Assembly (NCBI RefSeq): GCF_016595525.1
Contig: NZ_JAENII010000007.1
Location: 124,001 to 188,000, forward strand
DNA length: 64,000 nt
Direction of reading: 5' to 3'
DNA from: Haloferula rosea
Lineage (GTDB): Bacteria > Verrucomicrobiota > Verrucomicrobiia > Verrucomicrobiales > Akkermansiaceae
Part shown: piece by piece, positions 1-8,327 of the stretch
How the letters are laid out: each line of letters begins with the position of its first letter
Numbering within the stretch: the first letter of the stretch is position 1
Program-made: the position numbers and the translations under genes
Notes under the pieces: model-generated
Told to the model about the DNA's origin: nothing
Database searches by the model: none
Seen by the model: only the letters and a program-made list of their open reading frames with translations

Positions 1-278
1 ACAACGCTTCGACGCTCCTGATCGATGACTACTTCGGCTACGGCAGGGACGCCGAGCACATCGCCGATGTGGCTCACGTTCGTGGTGTCGTGGAAAATCA
101 GCGCCCCGATCAGTTCGAGCGTGGAGCCATCGTAGTCGATGTCATGGACGCCAAAACCAACAAGTTGGTGTACCGCAATTTTGCGAAGCGCGACATCCAC
201 AAAGGGCTCTCGGACTCGGTTCGCCAACAGCGGATTCAAGAGGCCGTCAACGAGACCATGCAGAAGTTTTTCCGCTGA
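1..278 (+). CDS. DUF4136-type lipoprotein, C-terminal part
   Basis: The reading frame is open from the left edge (first full codon at 3) and ends in TGA at 276-278, so only the last 91 residues are visible. The segment FERGAIVVDVMDAKTNKLVY, followed by a helical end with QRIQEAVNETMQKFF, matches the usual end of DUF4136 proteins: a strand carrying the V-D-x-x-D-A-K-T-x-K-L-V-W/Y pattern, then an amphipathic helix. Family members are periplasmic lipoproteins of unknown function. The signal peptide and lipobox would lie outside the window, so the lipoprotein label is inferred from the family. A GTG at 69 could serve as a start but would remove conserved sequence. Confidence 0.7.
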   Translation, partial: NASTLLIDDYFGYGRDAEHIADVAHVRGVVENQRPDQFERGAIVVDVMDAKTNKLVYRNFAKRDIHKGLSDSVRQQRIQEAVNETMQKFFR

Positions 279-385
279 GTCGGCGCCTGAGGAAGCCCGC
301 ACGGTTCTCCTTGCCAATTCACAACCGGGGCGATAACACTCCGGCCCGCCGACGCCAGCGTTGGCACCCCATCCTGATTCTTTCA
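279..385. other. Intergenic spacer before tRNA-Arg
   Basis: This short non-coding stretch lies between the DUF4136 gene and tRNA-Arg(CCG). I see no convincing promoter box or terminator hairpin in it. Confidence 0.5.
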
Positions 386-460
386 GGACCCGTAGTTCAA
401 TGGATAGAATAGCGGTCTCCGAAGCCGTTGATACAGGTTCGACTCCTGTCGGGTCCACCA
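386..460 (+). tRNA. tRNA-Arg (anticodon CCG)
   Basis: The cloverleaf is complete. The acceptor stem GGACCCG pairs with CGGGTCC, the T arm carries GTTCGACTC, and the seven-base anticodon loop CTCCGAA gives anticodon CCG. Discriminator A and an encoded CCA (458-460) follow. The anticodon stem contains two wobble pairs. The gene sits alone on the plus strand, about 265 bp from a divergent tRNA-Val. Confidence 0.95.
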
Positions 461-724
461 GGATGGAAGTATCTCCGGGGTCTGTCGACCGATGGTCCCT
501 CCCATCTCGTCAGGATTTCCCGCAGTCCCTTCGATGCTCTGGAAAGGGAGTCCACCTGAGCATGCGCCCAATTCCCCGCCGCTGAATCCCGACACGGGCC
601 CGGAAAGCAAAACCCCACGCAACAGCGCCTGGGCACGCAGCTTCTCTCCAAGACAATCCCACTCGGGACGATGTCGTCGAGTGCCGGACACACGATGGTG
701 GTTTCTGGCTCTCTGTTGCGGGAA
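461..724. other. Spacer between two tRNA genes; nothing recognised
   Basis: About 260 bp separate tRNA-Arg(CCG) from tRNA-Val(CAC). Several overlapping short open frames exist on both strands, but none has a recognisable domain or a clear ribosome-binding site. I see no terminator with a T-run and no mobile-element remnant. tRNA 3' ends are common integration sites, but no integrase or direct repeat is visible. Confidence 0.5.
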
Positions 725-799
725 TGGTGGGCGGTACTGGGTTCGAACCAGTGACCCCATCGGTGTGAACGATGTGCTCTACCACTGAGCTAACCGCCC
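725..799 (-). tRNA. tRNA-Val (anticodon CAC)
   Basis: Read on the minus strand, the acceptor stem GGGCGGT pairs with ACCGCCC, the D arm is GCTCAGTGGTAGAGC, and the perfect anticodon stem CATCG/CGATG encloses loop TTCACAC, giving anticodon CAC (Val). The T arm contains GGTTCGAACC. The discriminator is A and CCA is encoded. Confidence 0.95.
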
Positions 800-869
800 C
801 TGTCCCTTGCAGGCGAGGGCGATGGGATAAGGCACCGACCAAGCCTTGGCAAGCATTTTGGGAACTCCT

Positions 870-2276
870 CTAGAACTCGACGATCGACCCCAGTTCCGCC
901 ACCGAAACATCACCCTTGTGATCCTTCCTCAGGGCATCACGCAGGGCAAGAGATCGATCCTCCTCCCCATGCACCAGCCACACCTTGGAGCGGGAGCCCG
1001 TCATGGCTTGGAAGTAGTCCATCAACTCCGAGTGATCGGCATGACCGGAGAACGAGTCGATCGCCTCGACACTCGCACGAACCGCATGTCGCTTACCGAA
1101 GATATTCACCTCCTTGCGTCCGTCCCGGATGAACCGGCCCAAAGTGTTCTCCGCACAATACCCCACGAAAAACACCGTGTTGTGCGGGTCTCCAATGCCC
1201 GACTTCAAGTGGTGCCGAATCCGTCCCGCCTCACACATGCCTGAAGCAGAAATGATGATACACGGTCCCTCGAATTGGTTGAGCTTCTTCGACTCCACAA
1301 CCGACCGCACCAGCTTCAACCCCTCGAAGTGAAATGGATCCTTCTTGTCCTCGAAAAGGAAGGAATACACATCCTCGTTGAAGCATTCGGGGTGAAGGCG
1401 AAATATCTCGGTGGCTCCCACCGCCAAGGGACTGTCGACGATCACAGGCACCTGCGGGATCTTCTTCTCGTGGAAAAGGCGATGCAGCACGTAGATAAGC
1501 TGCTGCGTCCGCTCGACCGCAAAGGCCGGGATCAACACTTTGCCTCCCCGTGCCAGAGACCGTTCAAGAACCTCCGCCACCGCTTCGTCGGCTCCAGTGG
1601 GAAGCTCGTGCTCGCGACCGCCATAGGTCGATTCCATGAGGAGGAAATCCACATCCTGAACAGCCACCGGGTCGCGCAGGACATCATTCCCCCCTCGACC
1701 AATGTCACCCGAAAAGAGGAAGCGCTTCCGCTTTCCACCATCCTCGCGATCCTCGACCTCGAGAAGAACCTGCGCCGCCCCGAGGATGTGACCAGCGTCA
1801 TAAAACCTGAGCGTCACCCCGTCGGCAATCAACATCGGGCGTTCGTAACCAACGGTCACGAACTGCCGGAGGCAACGCTCCGCGTCTTCCTTCCGATACA
1901 GCGGCTCAACGGGTGACTCACCATCCTTCGCCCGCTGTTTGTTCAACCACTCAACATCCTGCTCCTGAATGTGGGCACTGTCCGCAAGCATGATGGTGCA
2001 CAAGTCACGGGTGGCGAAGGTCGCATAAATGTTCCCCGAAAAACCACGCTTCGTGAGGTTCGGGAGATTACCGCTGTGGTCGATGTGGGCGTGCGACAAC
2101 ACAACGACGTCCACTTCGGCAGGATCGAAATGGGGAAACCCGCAGTTGATGTCATAGGCTTCCGACCTGCGCCCCTGATAGAGCCCACAATCCAGAAGGA
2201 TCTTCTTTCCGTTCACCTCCAGCAAATGCTGCGAACCGGTCGTCGTACCGGCGGCTCCACAAAATTTGAGTTTCAT
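870..2276 (-). CDS. Metallo-beta-lactamase/beta-CASP RNA-processing exonuclease-like protein
   Basis: This 468-residue protein has the full beta-CASP nuclease layout. The N-terminal strand-turn motif is FCGAAGTTTGS. The zinc signature SHAHIDHSGN (residues 61-70) is the HxHxDH motif. A beta-CASP insert carries GRIRHHLK, and a C-terminal SGHADHSEL contributes the last metal or catalytic histidine. Relatives act as zinc-dependent RNA endo/exonucleases (CPSF-73/YSH1-like) in the cytoplasm, but substrates are unknown for most bacterial members. An upstream in-frame ATG at 2339 is possible. I chose the ATG at 2276 because family members begin MKLxFxGAAGxxTGS. The gene starts 69 bp from the stop of the preceding minus-strand membrane-protein gene and may be cotranscribed with it. 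Confidence 0.88.
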   Translation of the reverse strand: MKLKFCGAAGTTTGSQHLLEVNGKKILLDCGLYQGRRSEAYDINCGFPHFDPAEVDVVVLSHAHIDHSGNLPNLTKRGFSGNIYATFATRDLCTIMLADSAHIQEQDVEWLNKQRAKDGESPVEPLYRKEDAERCLRQFVTVGYERPMLIADGVTLRFYDAGHILGAAQVLLEVEDREDGGKRKRFLFSGDIGRGGNDVLRDPVAVQDVDFLLMESTYGGREHELPTGADEAVAEVLERSLARGGKVLIPAFAVERTQQLIYVLHRLFHEKKIPQVPVIVDSPLAVGATEIFRLHPECFNEDVYSFLFEDKKDPFHFEGLKLVRSVVESKKLNQFEGPCIIISASGMCEAGRIRHHLKSGIGDPHNTVFFVGYCAENTLGRFIRDGRKEVNIFGKRHAVRASVEAIDSFSGHADHSELMDYFQAMTGSRSKVWLVHGEEDRSLALRDALRKDHKGDVSVAELGSIVEF

Positions 2277-2345
2277 CAATCCAAGACTCCCCATTTCTCC
2301 CTTCCCTGCCAAGGAGGATCGTCCTAAGACGGCCGCCAAACCACT

Positions 2346-3047
2346 TCACCCGGCATTCCGCCGGGCCCGATCCTCACTCATCCATGTGTAGAGCATGACC
2401 CACAGGGTCAGAGCCAGCGCATAGAGCGGGATCTGCACCGTCTCGGGCAGGGTATAGAGCACCGTCACAATCGGAATCCACACACACCAGATCGCAACCA
2501 GGGTCGGAAAAATACTATCTCGATAGTATCTTGTCGTGAGAAAGGATCGCGACCACTGAAAACCGGCGTCCTTCCAGTCGTAGAGGATGGCCGTCATGGG
2601 CGCGGTGAGGACGGGGGTGAAGACGAACTGGTCGATCAGGACCTGGGGAACCACCACCGCCAAGGACGCCTCATCACCGAACCATTCAGCCTGACGTCGG
2701 TAGAACCAGTCGACCAGAATCCCAATGAAGCTCCAGAACGGGATGGCGAACAGCACGTTGGTGGTGTTCCGCTTGCTCCACTTCACCCGTTGCAGCACGA
2801 CCCAGCGAAGCACCTCAGGCAGGACGCCTCCCGCGATGATGCCAACGGCGATACTGAACCAGTAACCCGACTCGGTCTTGATCATCGCGATCCGGTCCAG
2901 AAACCCCGCCACAGGCGGGCACAGGTAGTAGGCGACCAGCACCCCGACCATCACGCTCTGGACGAGGAGACCGGGCACGAGATTCGCCCTGGCGGCGCGA
3001 AATCCAGCCGACCATGGAGCTTCCCGGTAGCGCTCTTGCTCTGACAT
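2346..3047 (-). CDS. Polytopic membrane protein, possibly Mpv17/PMP22-like
   Basis: The 233-residue protein has about four to five hydrophobic segments and ends in WMSEDRARRNAG. The second half resembles the Mpv17/PMP22 family, a eukaryotic organelle-membrane family: a DQFVFTP segment (family pattern DQ-x(5)-P), then a tract with P-x-L-x-A-x-W-x-V-W-I-P, an LPETVQIP stretch, and a final W-x(6)-WMS corresponding to the family's terminal W-x-x-Y-L-S. This is my reading by eye and distant. No catalytic residues are evident and the function is unknown. It lies upstream of the beta-CASP nuclease on the same strand and is divergent from the YHYH gene. Confidence 0.55.
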   Translation of the reverse strand: MSEQERYREAPWSAGFRAARANLVPGLLVQSVMVGVLVAYYLCPPVAGFLDRIAMIKTESGYWFSIAVGIIAGGVLPEVLRWVVLQRVKWSKRNTTNVLFAIPFWSFIGILVDWFYRRQAEWFGDEASLAVVVPQVLIDQFVFTPVLTAPMTAILYDWKDAGFQWSRSFLTTRYYRDSIFPTLVAIWCVWIPIVTVLYTLPETVQIPLYALALTLWVMLYTWMSEDRARRNAG

Positions 3048-3166
3048 CGCGACATCCCTTCATGCCCAGAGGTCGATTCCAAGCCCCGATCCGGAATGCC
3101 ACAACCCTGCCGGAAGTTTTTCATCCGCACATCAATTCTTTACAATCCGCACTCAGTCTTCTCCCG

Positions 3167-4144
3167 ATGAAACACGCATTCCTGCTCCCTCTCCTCGTGT
3201 TGCCAGCACTGGCCCACCCCGACCATCCCCCCTCGGTCCACGGGGAGGACCTTGGCCTTCAAAAGGCACATGAAGAAGTCTCCGCGACCAACCAGGTCTC
3301 AATCCGGATCGAAGGGGACCTGCGCATCATTGAATCCAATGGCATTCCCGATCACGAGACCGGGAAGTTTCCTGGCCGCGGAAATCCCCACGCGGTTCGA
3401 GAACAGTCCTCCAGCCTGAGTGTCCCGCTCAAGCCGAAGGTGGCCGAGGAACCCATCGCACTCACTCGCCAACCCTTCGGAGTGGCGTTGAACGGAGTGC
3501 TGTTTGATCCGGGCACCGCCGAATTCTACCGCAACGACCGCAGCTCGGAATGGAACTACGAAGCGCTCAGCGGCGAGATCAATCTGGGCTTGGACGAACA
3601 CCATGCCCATGTGCAGCCAAACGGGGCTTACCACTACCATGGGCTGCCCACGGGCTTGCTTGACAAGCTGGCAGGAAACGAAAAGGGAATGGTTCAGATC
3701 GGTTGGGCTGCCGATGGATTCCCGATCTACGGGCTCTACGGCTACAAGGATCCCAAGGATGCCGCCAGTGAAGTCGTCGAGTTGAAGTCCAGCTACCAGC
3801 TGAAGGAAGGAAAGCGCGAGGGAGGTGCCGGGACTCCACGTGGTGAGTATGACGGGACCTTCACACTGGACTACGAATACAGGCAAGGCATCGGTGACCT
3901 CGATGAGTGCAATGGCCGGGAAGGTGTCACTCCGGAGTTTCCGGATGGCACCTACTACTACGTCCTGACCGCCGACTACCCCTTCATTCCCCGCATGTTC
4001 CGAGGCACGCCGGATGAATCATTCGAACGCAAGGGCCCCGGGCCCGGTGGCCACCCCGGCGGGACGGGCGGCGAACGCCCCCACCCACCCATGGGCCCAC
4101 GGTCGGGTGGATCGCGTGGACCCGGTGGTCCTCCTCGCCGCTGA
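3167..4144 (+). CDS. Secreted YHYH-domain protein
   Basis: The 325-residue precursor starts MKHAFLLPLLVLPALAHPDH, a clear Sec signal peptide with cleavage near ALA. The middle contains HHAHVQPNGAYHYHGLPTG, the hallmark of YHYH proteins, followed by GWAADGFPIYGLYGY and a conserved DECNGR...GTYYYVLTADYPFIPRMFRG tract. YHYH proteins are secreted, of unknown function, with clustered histidines that suggest metal binding. The last 60 residues form a Gly/Pro/Arg-rich tail, probably disordered. I chose the ATG at 3167 because the longer frame from 3014 would overlap the divergent gene and bury the signal peptide. The trypsin-like lipoprotein gene begins 45 bp downstream and may share its transcript. 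Confidence 0.85.
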   Translation: MKHAFLLPLLVLPALAHPDHPPSVHGEDLGLQKAHEEVSATNQVSIRIEGDLRIIESNGIPDHETGKFPGRGNPHAVREQSSSLSVPLKPKVAEEPIALTRQPFGVALNGVLFDPGTAEFYRNDRSSEWNYEALSGEINLGLDEHHAHVQPNGAYHYHGLPTGLLDKLAGNEKGMVQIGWAADGFPIYGLYGYKDPKDAASEVVELKSSYQLKEGKREGGAGTPRGEYDGTFTLDYEYRQGIGDLDECNGREGVTPEFPDGTYYYVLTADYPFIPRMFRGTPDESFERKGPGPGGHPGGTGGERPHPPMGPRSGGSRGPGGPPRR

Positions 4145-4189
4145 AAATGGAGGATTTACAAGGCCTGCATCCGAGGGGAAAGATGATCC

Positions 4190-5152
4190 GTGTTTCGGAT
4201 CGCCTCCCTACTCGCATTCACCCTGATCTCGTGCTCTTCCGGCGGTGACGCCGGTGCCCCCCACCATCCGGACCTCAGACTGTGGCAGGTGGCTCAAGGC
4301 GCTGAGGGCAGTTCCGACCTGTTCAAAAACTACCGTGTCGATGGCCCGGTTCTCTGGAACCAGGGATGGCCGTGGAAACTCGATCTCACCGGTGTCGCTT
4401 GGGACCGGTCGAACACTGCGACCGCCATCACACCGCGACACGTCGTGATGGCATCGCACTACATCCGGAAGCAAGGGGAACCATTGGTCTATCACGACCG
4501 GAAGGGAAACCGGCATGTGCGCCGCGTGGAGAAGGTGATCCATTTCAAGGAGAGGAAATTCTCCGGGGACGTCGCGATCGGCCTGCTCGATCAACCTCTC
4601 CCCGCCTCGGTCCGCACCTATCCCCTTCCTGCGCCACGGGCGGATGGAGGCGAAGCGCTGATTGGCGCTACCGCTCTGATCACGGAGCAGAAGCGCAAAT
4701 TGTATTTCCATCAGATCGGCCGCATCTCCAATACGACGATCGGCTTCCGCTCCGACAGAAGGAACCCTGAATCCAGGCAGAAAAAATTGATCGCCGGCGA
4801 TTCAGGACATCCCTCGTTCATTCTATCCAAGGGTGAACTCGTATTGATCGAGACCCACACCGGTGGCGGCGCCGGATCCGGCCCCTTCTATGGTGCGAAG
4901 GCCGTGCAGGATTGCCTCAGCACGATCATCAACGAGCTGGATCCAGCCTACCGGTTCAGGACTGTCAACGTCGATGATATCACTCTGAACGACGCCAAGC
5001 TCGGGAGGAAACAATTCGTGAAAGCCCCCTCTCGGCCCCAGAACCCGACACGCCCTGCAGATACTCCCCAACAGCCGGCTCAACCGGGTGAACCCCGACG
5101 CCCGCGGCCACGGGTGGTGGTTCCACCACCCAGGCCAAAGACCAAAGACTAG
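4190..5152 (+). CDS. Trypsin-like serine peptidase homologue, lipoprotein
   Basis: This 320-residue protein starts at GTG with a lipoprotein signal (lipobox LISC, cysteine 15). A chymotrypsin-fold triad is visible: His in VVMASHYI, Asp in SGDVAIGLL, and Ser in AGDSGHPSF. It is therefore probably an envelope-anchored S1-like endopeptidase, although substrate and activity are not shown. The C-terminal 60 residues are rich in Pro and Arg (PTRPADTPQQ, VVVPPPRPK) and likely disordered. A second, distantly similar protease homologue is encoded at 36661-38241. The stop lies 8 bp from the stop of the convergent ThuA gene, leaving no room for separate terminators. Confidence 0.75.
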   Translation: MFRIASLLAFTLISCSSGGDAGAPHHPDLRLWQVAQGAEGSSDLFKNYRVDGPVLWNQGWPWKLDLTGVAWDRSNTATAITPRHVVMASHYIRKQGEPLVYHDRKGNRHVRRVEKVIHFKERKFSGDVAIGLLDQPLPASVRTYPLPAPRADGGEALIGATALITEQKRKLYFHQIGRISNTTIGFRSDRRNPESRQKKLIAGDSGHPSFILSKGELVLIETHTGGGAGSGPFYGAKAVQDCLSTIINELDPAYRFRTVNVDDITLNDAKLGRKQFVKAPSRPQNPTRPADTPQQPAQPGEPRRPRPRVVVPPPRPKTKD

Positions 5153-5160
5153 TCAGGGCA

Positions 5161-6027
5161 TCAGTGCGAGATCTCGACTTCGTAGTCGCCAAGCGCCCAC
5201 TGAATGCCTGCGAGGTAGTGACGCAGGACCTTCGGGTGCCAGAACATGTCGTGGTTGTGGCCTAGCGAACAGTAGAAGACCCGCCCCTCGCCCCAGGTTC
5301 TGGCCCAGGCGACACCGTAGTCGTTGTCCTTCCGCTTCAAGCCCTTGACCTTCTCACTCTTCTCGGGGTCGAGGCGAAGGAGCATGTCGACCTTGCTTGA
5401 GTCATACGGGTCCTTGTGCTGATAGATCTCCTCCTTGAACTCAAGCGGTTCGCCTTCAAACATGGCAACCAGCGGGTGATCCTTCTTTCCGTCTTCGACC
5501 TTGATGTGAACCTGGGTTCCAGCACGCCATGGGTGACCATCGAAGTAGCCGTTGATCATCTCCCCATATTCGGCCCAGTTGTAGAAGGTATCGGTCGCCG
5601 CGTGGATCCCCACAAAACCCTTACCGCCCTTCACGAATTTCATCAGGCTGTCCTGAAGCACCTTCTCGTCCTTGGCCCCCTTGAAGACATTCTGTGTCGT
5701 GCTCAGAAATAGAATGGCATCGAACTCATCGATCTTACCCGGCTCGAAATTCTCCAGCTCATCGCTGATCACGACGTCAAAAGCACCCGTCTTCTTCCCC
5801 ATTTCAGCCAAGGCAATCTTCCCAGTCGCGATCGACTTGTGACGGAAGCCCACCGTCCTCGAGAAAACGAGTACCTTGCGCTCCTTCTTCGGCTTCGCAT
5901 AGGCCTCGCCGGGGAGGGCCGCAGTGATCTTCTTCTCCGCACCGGCAGGAGCAGACTCCTTTTTGGATGCGGCAACGAGAAATACACAGGCTCCCAGAAC
6001 GAGAGGCAGAATCATGGATGTTTTCAT
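5161..6027 (-). CDS. Secreted ThuA-like domain protein
   Basis: The 288-residue protein begins with a hydrophobic signal segment (MILPLVLGACVFLVAAS). It then shows the ThuA pattern: VLVFSRTVGFRHKSI, a DAILFLSTTQNVF strand, GFVGIHAATDTFYNW, and a C-terminal GRVFYCSLGHNHDMFWHP. ThuA-like proteins adopt a class I glutamine-amidotransferase-like fold and are linked to sugar metabolism, but their reaction is not firmly established. This is the last gene of a four-gene minus-strand operon. It lies 21 bp after a Gfo/Idh/MocA oxidoreductase, which fits periplasmic handling of the same sugar or polyol. Confidence 0.85.
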   Translation of the reverse strand: MKTSMILPLVLGACVFLVAASKKESAPAGAEKKITAALPGEAYAKPKKERKVLVFSRTVGFRHKSIATGKIALAEMGKKTGAFDVVISDELENFEPGKIDEFDAILFLSTTQNVFKGAKDEKVLQDSLMKFVKGGKGFVGIHAATDTFYNWAEYGEMINGYFDGHPWRAGTQVHIKVEDGKKDHPLVAMFEGEPLEFKEEIYQHKDPYDSSKVDMLLRLDPEKSEKVKGLKRKDNDYGVAWARTWGEGRVFYCSLGHNHDMFWHPKVLRHYLAGIQWALGDYEVEISH

Positions 6028-6048
6028 AAGCGGATCGGTTGGTTGTCT

Positions 6049-7209
6049 TCAGTGCGCGACTTTCGTCCAGGCGGCGTTGTTCTTCGATGATTCGACGGCG
6101 GCTTCGATGAATGCCATCCCTGCGAGACCGTCCTTGATGTCCGGGAAATCATAGCCTTCCGCACGCGGGTAGGAACCCTCGACTTCGTCGCCGATCGCCT
6201 CAGCGGCCGACATGTAGAGGTTGGCAAACGCTTCGATGAAGGCTTCGGGGTGGCCGAATGGCAAGCGAGTGTGCTTGACCGCTTCAGGACCATTGTAGCT
6301 GTTGCCTCGCCGCCAGATCTCACGAGGCTTCTCGGCAAACTTCACGATCAGCTCATTGGGATGCTCCTGATGCCACTCGATCGAGGCTTCCGTGCCGTAA
6401 ACGCGGATGTTCAGGTTGTTTTCATCGCCGGTCGAAATCTGCGAGGAATACAGGATTCCCTTCGCGCCGCCCTGATAGCGGACCAGCATGTTGCCATCGT
6501 CGTCCAGTGGCCTGCCCGGAATGAATGTCGTCAGTTCAGCGGCAACTTCCTCCAGCTCGAGCCCGGTGATGTAGCGAGCAAGGTTCTCGGCGTGGGATCC
6601 GATGTCGCCAACACAGTTCGAGATTCCCGACACCGATGGATCCATCCTCCAGTTGGAAATCGAGCCCTCTTCCTCACTCTTCAACGCGGTGATCGCATAG
6701 CCCTGCGGGTACTCCGCAACAATCTTGAGGATACGCCCGAGCTTGCCGGACTTCACCATGGCACGCGCTTCCTTCACCATCGGGTAGCCGGTGTAGTTGT
6801 GCGTCAGGGCAAATACCTTGCCGCTCTTCTTCACGACCTCGGCGAGCTCGCGACCTTCCTCAAGCGAGTAGGAAAGCGGCTTCTCACAAATCACGTTGAT
6901 GCCGGCTTCCAGAAACGCCTTGGCCACCCGCACGTGAAGGTCGTTGCGGACCACGATCGACACAAAGTCGATTCGCTCACCCAAAGGAAGCGCGGCCTCC
7001 GCCTCCGCCATCTTTTCGTAGGAATCGTAGATTCTTGATGGTTCGAGGAAGAAGTCCTCGCCCGAAAGCCGGCTCTTCTCGGCATCCGACGAAAAGCACC
7101 CCGCCACCAGCTCGATCCGACCGTCCAGATTGGCGGCCATGCGGTGGACAGCGCCAATGAACGCGCCTCTTCCACCGCCAACCATTCCCATTCGCAATTT
7201 TCGTTTCAT
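6049..7209 (-). CDS. Gfo/Idh/MocA-family NAD(P)-dependent oxidoreductase
   Basis: This 386-residue protein has the N-terminal Rossmann fold with a variant dinucleotide motif (GMVGGGRGAFIG) and the family's EKP signature in INVICEKPLSYS. A C-terminal alpha/beta domain follows, with YNGPEAVKHTRLPFGHPEAF and IEAFANLYMSA. Family enzymes oxidise or reduce a hydroxyl of sugars or polyols with NAD(P). It is the third gene of the minus-strand operon, 20 bp after another oxidoreductase. It resembles the island oxidoreductase at 55773-56900 (shared GYPMV...GKLG and GHPEAFIEAFANLY patterns), so the two look like paralogues. No signal peptide is evident. The substrate cannot be told from sequence. Confidence 0.9.
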   Translation of the reverse strand: MKRKLRMGMVGGGRGAFIGAVHRMAANLDGRIELVAGCFSSDAEKSRLSGEDFFLEPSRIYDSYEKMAEAEAALPLGERIDFVSIVVRNDLHVRVAKAFLEAGINVICEKPLSYSLEEGRELAEVVKKSGKVFALTHNYTGYPMVKEARAMVKSGKLGRILKIVAEYPQGYAITALKSEEEGSISNWRMDPSVSGISNCVGDIGSHAENLARYITGLELEEVAAELTTFIPGRPLDDDGNMLVRYQGGAKGILYSSQISTGDENNLNIRVYGTEASIEWHQEHPNELIVKFAEKPREIWRRGNSYNGPEAVKHTRLPFGHPEAFIEAFANLYMSAAEAIGDEVEGSYPRAEGYDFPDIKDGLAGMAFIEAAVESSKNNAAWTKVAH

Positions 7210-7229
7210 GATCGTCTGAAGTATTTCTG

Positions 7230-8321
7230 TTAGTGATCGAAGCCCACCTTCACTGGTGCCTTGGTCCGCGCCGATTCATAGATCGCATCGATGACCTGCA
7301 TGAGCTTCAGCGCCTCGTGCGCCGTATTGAGTGGCTCAGCCACCCCGGCAAGCGTCTCGATGAAGTTCGCCGCAGAAGCGCTTCGCCCCATGTCCTCGCA
7401 TTCCTCAACAACCACCTGCCGGTTCACGGAATTCCCATTTTCCTGCACGTAGAGCTCACAGGTATCAATCGCCGTTTCGTCAAAACCGTCACGACCGAAA
7501 AGTCGCTCGACCTTGCCGCCTGCTCCGGTGCCCTGGAACACCACGGAGACCTCCTCACGTTTCACCATCTCCGCCCAGGAAACCTGCAACGACAGCACCT
7601 GCCCGGTCTTGAACGTGACAAAACCATGGGCGGCCGCCTCGACATCCGTCGTCCCATCCTTCTTGTCAGGAATGCCCCAGGGCCCTTTGAAATTCTTGTC
7701 GGTGATGAAGTCATCAAATGTCTGACCCATGACGTAGGCAGGCTCCGGGTAACCCATGAAGTGCATCGCGAGGTCCACCATGTGGAGCAGGTCGATCAAG
7801 GCACCGCCACCCGCGAGTTCGCGGGTGGTGAACCACCCACCGAAGCCGGGAATGCCGGTTCTGCGGACCCACTTGGCTTGGGCTGAATTGATCGTTCCGA
7901 TCGTCCCGTCCGCGACGTAGGACTTCATCGCGAGCGACTCAGGTCTTGCCCGGTTGTTGAAATTGAACATCAGGGTTTTACCCACGGCCTGCGACACCGA
8001 GATCATCTCCTCGACCTCCGCCGCATTCAAAGCCGGCGGCTTCTCACTGAAGACATGCTTCCCCGCCTGCAGTGCCTGGATGGCAAGGGGTTGGTGAAAC
8101 TTGTTGGGGACAATGATGGAGACTGCGTCGATATCCTCCCGCTCCAACATCTCATCCACCTTCTCGTAGGCGTCCTTGATCACCCACTCCTTGCATGCCC
8201 GTTCGGCAGCTCCGGGAGCCGGATCCGCCACCGCTACGATCTCAGCTCCAGCCTGACGGAAACCTGCCTGATGATAGCGTAGCATCCCGCCCGCACCGAT
8301 CACTCCTACTCGAATCGACAT
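7230..8321 (-). CDS. Gfo/Idh/MocA-family oxidoreductase
   Basis: The 363-residue protein has a canonical Rossmann motif (VGVIGAGGMLRYH), the KHVFSEKPPALN signature with the EKP lysine, and a C-terminal domain with GGGALIDLLHMVDLAMHFMG, where the GG-x(4)-D-x-x-x-H pattern is typical of the active-site region. It is predicted to be a cytoplasmic NAD(P)-dependent sugar or polyol dehydrogenase. It begins 6 bp after the stop of the upstream TIM-barrel isomerase gene and lies 20 bp before the second oxidoreductase, so cotranscription is very likely. Confidence 0.92.
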   Translation of the reverse strand: MSIRVGVIGAGGMLRYHQAGFRQAGAEIVAVADPAPGAAERACKEWVIKDAYEKVDEMLEREDIDAVSIIVPNKFHQPLAIQALQAGKHVFSEKPPALNAAEVEEMISVSQAVGKTLMFNFNNRARPESLAMKSYVADGTIGTINSAQAKWVRRTGIPGFGGWFTTRELAGGGALIDLLHMVDLAMHFMGYPEPAYVMGQTFDDFITDKNFKGPWGIPDKKDGTTDVEAAAHGFVTFKTGQVLSLQVSWAEMVKREEVSVVFQGTGAGGKVERLFGRDGFDETAIDTCELYVQENGNSVNRQVVVEECEDMGRSASAANFIETLAGVAEPLNTAHEALKLMQVIDAIYESARTKAPVKVGFDH

Positions 8322-8327
8322 GTGGTC

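Noticed and set aside
386-799. tRNA-associated integration site
   Set aside because: No integrase, direct repeat of a tRNA 3' end, or foreign-looking cargo is visible nearby.
383-842. Short minus-strand frames of 98 to 125 codons across the two tRNA genes
   Set aside because: They run through tRNA sequences, overlap each other in different frames, and show no protein family features.
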